Origin: Paracoccaceae bacterium
GTDB lineage: Bacteria; Pseudomonadota; Alphaproteobacteria; Rhodobacterales; Rhodobacteraceae
Assembly: GCA_007131945.1 (NCBI GenBank)
Contig: SLPP01000198.1
Coordinates: 1 to 9,534, forward strand
Length of the DNA: 9,534 bases
Reading direction: 5' to 3'
Part shown: piece by piece, positions 6,065 through 9,534 of the stretch
How the letters are laid out: each line of letters starts with the position of its first letter
How positions within the stretch are numbered: the stretch's first letter is position 1
The notes under the pieces: generated by a model
Databases searched by the model: none
The model's input: the letters and a program-made list of their open reading frames with translations, nothing else
Told to the model about the DNA's origin: nothing
Position numbers and translations under genes: made by a program

Positions 6065-6427
6065 ATGTCACGCGTTACCTCCGGCAAGGTCACCCATGCC
6101 CGCCACCGCAAGATCGTCAAGGCCGCCAAGGGCTATTACGGCCAGCGCTCGCGCAACTTCCGCACTGCCACCCAGGCGGTGGACAAGGCCAACCAGTACG
6201 CCACCCGCGACCGCAAGAACCGCAAGCGCAACTTCCGCGCGCTGTGGATCCAGCGGATCAACGCCGCGGTGCGCGCGATCGACCCGACGCTGACCTATTC
6301 GCGCTTCATCCACGCGCTCGACCGCGCCGGGATCGAGGTCGACCGCAAGGTGCTGGCCGATCTCGCCGTGCACGAACCCGAGGCTTTCGGCCAGATCGTC
6401 GAGAAGGCCCGCGCCGCGACCGCCTGA
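6065..6427 (+). CDS. rplT: 50S ribosomal protein L20
   Basis: L20 binds 23S rRNA and is needed early in assembly of the large subunit. The 120-residue product has the family length. It has the basic, extended N-terminal half ([29 protein letters not shown]), and the L20 signature [17 protein letters not shown] sits at its junction with the globular domain. Its AAGGAG (6051-6056) overlaps the rpmI stop codon and lies eight bases before ATG 6065, so translation of the two genes is probably coupled. A 14-bp tandem duplication spans its stop codon. pheS, which commonly follows rplT, is not the next gene. Confidence 0.97.
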   Translation: MSRVTSGKVTHARHRKIVKAAKGYYGQRSRNFRTATQAVDKANQYATRDRKNRKRNFRALWIQRINAAVRAIDPTLTYSRFIHALDRAGIEVDRKVLADLAVHEPEAFGQIVEKARAATA

Positions 6428-6442
6428 CCGCGACCGCCTGAC
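6415..6442. repeat. 14-bp tandem duplication across the rplT stop
   Basis: CGCGACCGCCTGAC occurs twice back to back, at 6415-6428 and 6429-6442. The first copy contains the last codons and TGA of rplT. The second therefore repeats the stop codon two frames away. It looks like a recent slippage duplication with no effect on the protein. Confidence 0.85.
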
Positions 6443-6492
6443 CGGTCCGCCGACCGGCCGCTCCCGTCGCGTCGGCGGGGCGCCGGCCCCGC
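6442..6492 (+). repeat. Two hairpins in the rplT 3' region
   Basis: CCGGTC (6442-6447) pairs with GACCGG (6452-6457) around a CGCC loop. GCGGGGC (6475-6481) pairs with GCCCCGC (6486-6492) around a GCCG loop. Neither is followed by a T-tract. Together with the terminator at 6540 they make the 213-bp rplT-rpiA spacer highly structured. No coding region was found in that spacer. Confidence 0.6.
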
Positions 6493-6539
6493 TTGGCCGC
6501 GCCAGCGGCGAAAAGGTCTTCTGCGCAGCAGTCCGCTTC

Positions 6540-6567
6540 GCCCCGCGCCGATGGCGCGGGGCTTTCT
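6540..6567 (+). terminator. Intrinsic terminator of rpmI-rplT
   Basis: GCCCCGCGCC (6540-6549) pairs perfectly with GGCGCGGGGC (6553-6562) around a GAT loop, followed by TTTCT. It lies 112 bp beyond rplT and before the putative rpiA promoter. The T-tract is short but the stem is strong. Confidence 0.78.
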
Positions 6568-6581
6568 CGTCCGCGCCCGGC

Positions 6582-6610
6582 GTGACAGCGCCGGCCCCTT
6601 GCGCTATGCC
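6582..6610 (+). promoter_or_regulatory. Candidate rpiA-gor promoter
   Basis: GTGACA (6582-6587) matches five of six -35 positions. TATGCC (6605-6610) lies 17 bp downstream and matches three of six -10 positions. It follows the rplT terminator and would give a leader of about 25-30 nt before rpiA. Confidence 0.45.
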
Positions 6611-6640
6611 CGGCGCCGGACCCGCCCGGAGGAGCAACGC

Positions 6641-7423
6641 ATGACCCGGCCCCTTTCCCCCGCCGACCGCGCCAAGACCGCCGCCGCGCGCCGCTCGGTC
6701 GATTTCGTCGAGGACGGCATGAAGCTCGGCCTCGGCACTGGCTCGACCGCGGCGCTGATGGTGCGCGCGCTGGCTGCGCGCGCCCGCGACGAGGGGCTGA
6801 AGCTGACCTGCGTCGCCACCTCGACCCGCACCGCCCGGCAGGCCGAGGGCGAGGGGCTGAGCGTCGTTCCGCTCGACGAGGCGGGCTGGCTCGACCTGAC
6901 CATCGACGGGGCCGACGAATTCGACGGCGACCTATCGCTGATCAAGGGCGGCGGCGGCGCGCTGCTGCAGGAAAAGATCGTCGCCTCGGCCAGCGACCGG
7001 ATGATCGTCATCACCGATGCCTCGAAGGAGGTGAAGACGCTCGGCGCCTTCCCGCTGCCGGTCGAGGTGATCCCCTTCGGCTGGACGACGACGCGGATGC
7101 AGATCGAGGAGCTGCTCGGCGGCATGGACGTGATGGGCACCGAGATCACCCGCCGGATGGCCGGCGACGAGCCCTTCCGCACCGATGAGGGCAACTTCAT
7201 CCTCGACCTCGCGCTGAACCGGATCGGCGATGCCCGCGCCCTTTCCGCGGCGCTCAACCAGGTCCCCGGCGTGGTCGAGAACGGCCTCTTCCTCGGCCTG
7301 TGCGACGCGGTGGTCATCGGCCATGCCGACGGCCGGGTCGAGACGCGCGACCTGAACGCCGGCACCGTGCACGAGGAACGCGTTCTCTTCGAGGAAAGCG
7401 ACAACATCTTCCGCGACCTGTGA
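6641..7423 (+). CDS. rpiA: Ribose-5-phosphate isomerase A
   Basis: RpiA interconverts ribose-5-phosphate and ribulose-5-phosphate in the non-oxidative pentose phosphate pathway, in the cytoplasm. The 260-residue product has all family motifs: GLGTGSTA (residues 30-37, phosphate binding), DGADE with Asp89 and Asp92, and KGGGGALLQEK with Lys102 and Glu111. Each is offset by eight from the corresponding E. coli RpiA residue. The C-terminal part has PGVVENGLFLG. The extension relative to the usual 219 or so residues lies mainly at the C-terminus (EERVLFEESDNIFRDL) and N-terminus. ATG 6641 has GGAGGAG six bases upstream. The in-frame ATG at 6551 lies inside the terminator hairpin and is rejected. 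gor follows after 26 bp and is probably co-transcribed. The pentose phosphate pathway is a source of the NADPH that Gor uses. Confidence 0.96.
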   Translation: MTRPLSPADRAKTAAARRSVDFVEDGMKLGLGTGSTAALMVRALAARARDEGLKLTCVATSTRTARQAEGEGLSVVPLDEAGWLDLTIDGADEFDGDLSLIKGGGGALLQEKIVASASDRMIVITDASKEVKTLGAFPLPVEVIPFGWTTTRMQIEELLGGMDVMGTEITRRMAGDEPFRTDEGNFILDLALNRIGDARALSAALNQVPGVVENGLFLGLCDAVVIGHADGRVETRDLNAGTVHEERVLFEESDNIFRDL

Positions 7424-7449
7424 AGCCGGCGCGACCGGCGGGGGACATG

Positions 7450-8808
7450 ATGGATTTCGACTTCGATCTCTTCGTCATCGGCGGCGGTTCGGGCGGCGTG
7501 CGCGCCGCGCGCGTCGCCGCCGGCCACGGCGCCACGGTGGCGCTGGCCGAGGAATACCGTATGGGCGGCACCTGCGTGATCCGCGGCTGCGTGCCGAAGA
7601 AGCTGATGGTCTTCGCCTCGGCCTATCCCGCTTCGATGGCGGAGGCGCGCGCCTATGGCTGGCGGGCCTCCTGCGAGGGTTTCGACTGGTCGCGCTTCCG
7701 CAGCGCCCTGCATGCCGAGCTCGACCGGCTGGAAAGCGTCTACACGCGCAATGCCGAGGCCGCCGGCGTCGCGCTCTTCCACCAGCGCGCGCGGCTCGTC
7801 GATCCCCACACGGTCGAACTGGCCGATGGCAGCCGCCACCGCGCCCGCCACATCCTGATCGCCACCGGCGGCAGGCCGTGGGTGCCGGAGAAGTTCTCGG
7901 GCCTCGGCGCGATGACCTCGAACGAGATCTTCCTCGCCGACAGGCTGCCGCGCTCGATCCTGATCGTCGGCGGCGGCTTCATCGCCTGCGAATTCGCCTG
8001 CATCCTGCAGGGACTCGGCGTCGAGGTGGCGCAGTATTACCGCGGCGCGCAGATCCTGCGCGGCTTCGACGACGACCTGCGCGCCCATGTCGCGGCCGAG
8101 ATGGCGGCGCTGGGGATCGGGCTTCAGGTCGATACCGACCTCGTCGATCTCGAGCGGCTGCAGGATGGCCGCTTCGCCGCCACCGATACCCGCGGCGCGC
8201 GGCGCGAATTCGACCAGGTCCTCTTCGCCACCGGCCGCAGCCCCAGCACCGAGGGGCTGGGACTGGTGGAAGCCGGCGTGAGGCTTGCCGGGAACGGCGC
8301 GGTGATCGTCGACGACTATTCGCAGACCAGCGTGCCGTCGATCTTCGCCGTCGGCGACGTCACCGACCGGGTGAACCTGACGCCCGTCGCCATCCGCGAG
8401 GGGCAGGCCTTCGCCGATACCGTCTTCGGCGCGCGCCGGCAGGCGGTCGATCACAGCCTCGTCGCCTCGGCGGTCTTCACCCGCCCCGAGGCCGGCACCG
8501 TCGGCCTGACCGAGGCCGAGGCGCGCGAGCAAGGCCCGGTCGCGGTCTACATGACCACCTTCCGGCCGATGCAGTCGGCCTTCGCCGGCGGCGAGTCGCG
8601 GGTGATGATGAAGCTCGTCTGCGACCGCGACAGCGAAAAGGTGCTCGGCTGCCACATCGTCGCCCCCGGCGCCGCCGAGATGATCCAGCTTGCCGCCATC
8701 GCCATCGGCATCGGCGCGACCAAGGCCGATTTCGACCGCACCATCGCCGTGCACCCGACGATGAGCGAGGAGATCGTGCTGATGCGCGCGCCGCTGCGCA
8801 GCGACTGA
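7450..8808 (+). CDS. gor: NADPH-dependent glutathione-disulfide reductase
   Basis: Gor reduces glutathione disulfide to glutathione with NADPH through FAD and a redox-active disulfide. The 452-residue cytoplasmic flavoprotein has the FAD motif FVIGGGSGGVRAARVAA (about residues 9-25) and the redox pair Cys42/Cys47 in GGTCVIRGCVPKK. The second Rossmann motif is IVGGGFIACEFA. The downstream YYRGAQILRGFD aligns with the two arginines that bind the NADP 2'-phosphate in E. coli Gor. FAVGDVTDRVNLTPVAIREG contacts FAD. The catalytic pair His435/Glu440 lies in AVHPTMSEE. CVIRGC rather than the enteric CVNVGC is the form typical of alphaproteobacterial and plant enzymes. ATG 7450 is preferred because GGGGG lies five bases upstream and cysteine numbering then equals E. 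coli's. ATG 7447 is possible. Trypanothione reductase and lipoamide dehydrogenase are excluded by the motifs. Confidence 0.95.
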   Translation: MDFDFDLFVIGGGSGGVRAARVAAGHGATVALAEEYRMGGTCVIRGCVPKKLMVFASAYPASMAEARAYGWRASCEGFDWSRFRSALHAELDRLESVYTRNAEAAGVALFHQRARLVDPHTVELADGSRHRARHILIATGGRPWVPEKFSGLGAMTSNEIFLADRLPRSILIVGGGFIACEFACILQGLGVEVAQYYRGAQILRGFDDDLRAHVAAEMAALGIGLQVDTDLVDLERLQDGRFAATDTRGARREFDQVLFATGRSPSTEGLGLVEAGVRLAGNGAVIVDDYSQTSVPSIFAVGDVTDRVNLTPVAIREGQAFADTVFGARRQAVDHSLVASAVFTRPEAGTVGLTEAEAREQGPVAVYMTTFRPMQSAFAGGESRVMMKLVCDRDSEKVLGCHIVAPGAAEMIQLAAIAIGIGATKADFDRTIAVHPTMSEEIVLMRAPLRSD

Positions 8809-8813
8809 CCCGG

Positions 8814-8846
8814 CCCCGGGGAACGCGCAAGTCGCGCCGGGGTTTC
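8814..8846 (+). terminator. Probable terminator after gor
   Basis: CCCCGG (8814-8819) and CGCG (8824-8827) pair with CGCG (8833-8836) and CCGGGG (8837-8842), with a four-base bulge and a CAAGT loop. TTTC follows. It is imperfect, with a short T-tract, so some read-through into hflK is possible. Confidence 0.5.
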
Positions 8847-8921
8847 ATTGCCGGGGGGTCACTTCTGCGCGACATGCGCGTGGGGTCGGGCGTTTGCGGG
8901 TTGATTCAGTTCCGGTTGCGT

Positions 8922-8938
8922 CCACCTTGGGGAGGTGG
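8922..8938 (+). repeat. Small hairpin upstream of hflK
   Basis: CCACCT (8922-8927) pairs with AGGTGG (8933-8938) around TGGGG, 43 bp before the hflK start. The AGGTGG arm resembles a ribosome binding site but no start codon follows at proper distance. It could be an operator or leader structure. No clear promoter was identified in 8843-8981. Confidence 0.35.
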
Positions 8939-8981
8939 CAATCAGCGCACATCACAGCGACGATCCAACCAAGGAGTGGCC

Positions 8982-9534
8982 ATGTCTGGCAATAGTGGAG
9001 GGCCCTGGGGCGGCGGCGGCAACCGCGGCGGCGGAGGGCGCGGCTCGGGTGGCGGCCAGGGCCCGGGCGGGCAGGGACCGCAGATCCCTGAAATCGATGA
9101 CCTGGTGAAGAAGGGCCAGCAGCAGCTGAAGGTCCTGATGGGCGGCGGCCGTGGCGGCAAGCGCGGCGGCGGCGGCGATGGTCCCGGGCTGAGCGGGCGC
9201 GGCGTCCTGCTGGGGGTCGCCGGTCTGGCGGTGCTCTGGCTCTTCGCCTCGTTCTACACCGTCAAGCCCGAGGAACGCTCGGTCGAGCTTCTGTTCGGCC
9301 AGGAATACCGCATCGGCCAGCCGGGCCTGAACTTCGCCCCCTGGCCCGCCGTGCGCGCCGAGAAGGTGCAGGTCACGACCGAGCGCGTCAGCGAGGTGGG
9401 CACCGGGCGCGGAGCGCTCGATTCCGGCCTGATGCTGACCCGCGACGAGGCGGTCGTGGACATCGAGTTCCAGGTGGTCTGGAACGTCGCCGATCCGGCG
9501 CGGTACCTCTTCAACCTCGCCGATCCGCACGAGA
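8982..9534 (+). CDS. hflK: FtsH protease modulator HflK (5' part, cut by window edge)
   Basis: HflK and HflC form a membrane-anchored SPFH (stomatin/prohibitin) complex that encloses and modulates the AAA protease FtsH. The visible 184 residues show a Gly-rich N-terminal tail (about residues 6-31, then 55-66). A short amphipathic stretch IPEIDDLVKKGQQQLKVL separates the two Gly-rich parts. One transmembrane helix (about residues 74-94, GVLLGVAGLAVLWLFASFYT) follows. The start of the SPFH domain comes next: VKPEERSVELLFGQ, GLNFAPWP, MLTRDEAVVDIEFQVVWNV and PARYLFNL. AAGGAG at 8971-8976 lies five bases before ATG 8982. hflC would be expected next, beyond the window. The ORF has no stop in the window, so it is partial, not broken. 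Confidence 0.95.
   Translation, partial: MSGNSGGPWGGGGNRGGGGRGSGGGQGPGGQGPQIPEIDDLVKKGQQQLKVLMGGGRGGKRGGGGDGPGLSGRGVLLGVAGLAVLWLFASFYTVKPEERSVELLFGQEYRIGQPGLNFAPWPAVRAEKVQVTTERVSEVGTGRGALDSGLMLTRDEAVVDIEFQVVWNVADPARYLFNLADPHE

Noticed and set aside
6521..6531. CTGCGCAGCAG, a further CTGC-N3-GCAG match between rplT and rpiA
   Set aside because: It fits the bare pattern but lacks the TGCA-rich core and the flanks shared by the pha sites. It lies beside a terminator, and about 0.4 chance matches are expected in a window of this size and GC content.
6604..8754. 716-codon open frame antisense to rpiA and gor
   Set aside because: It is a GC-driven shadow. It crosses two well-established genes and their spacer and resembles no protein family.
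8952..9530. 192-codon minus-strand frame over hflK
   Set aside because: It is antisense to a clear HflK reading frame with signal-anchor helix and SPFH motifs. The Ala/Pro runs simply reflect the glycine codons opposite.

Overview
This is a GC-rich (roughly 65-70 % by eye) chromosomal segment from an alphaproteobacterium, most likely of the Rhodobacterales (Paracoccus/Rhodobacter-like). The evidence is the gene order phaZ<-|->phaC-phaP-phaR, the alphaproteobacterial signatures of pyruvate kinase (MLSAESAAGAYP) and glutathione reductase (GGTCVIRGCVPKK), a DUF1244 gene, and the run rpiA-gor-hflK. All genes appear intact except the two cut by the window edges. There is no mobile element, CRISPR array, tRNA or rRNA.

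Region 1 (1-3661) is a polyhydroxybutyrate (PHB) storage locus. The depolymerase gene phaZ (5' part only) is divergent from the class I synthase gene phaC. Then come the phasin gene phaP and the repressor gene phaR. The intergenic sequences carry a clear regulatory layout. A perfect CTGC-N3-GCAG palindrome lies at the phaC promoter, and two more form a 15-bp perfect inverted repeat around the phaP promoter. A degenerate copy sits just upstream of phaR. Strong intrinsic terminators follow phaC and phaP, so phaC, phaP and phaR are probably three separate transcripts. They could be co-ordinated by PhaR, which is thought to leave DNA when it binds nascent PHB.

Region 2 (3662-5725) holds a small minus-strand DUF1244 gene of unknown function, convergent with phaR, and divergently the pyruvate kinase gene pyk.

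Region 3 (5726-6640) is the ribosomal protein operon rpmI-rplT (L35, L20), with a likely promoter. It is followed by a structured 213-bp spacer holding three hairpins, the last an intrinsic terminator.

Region 4 (6641-9534) is rpiA (ribose-5-phosphate isomerase A), gor (NADPH glutathione reductase) and the first 184 codons of hflK (membrane SPFH protein that modulates FtsH). rpiA and gor are 26 bp apart and probably co-transcribed. A hairpin separates gor from hflK.

No novel multi-gene system is visible. The observations most worth following are the PhaR operator architecture, the three 11-residue tandem repeats at the phasin C-terminus, and the uncharacterised DUF1244 protein. Operator and promoter calls are by eye.
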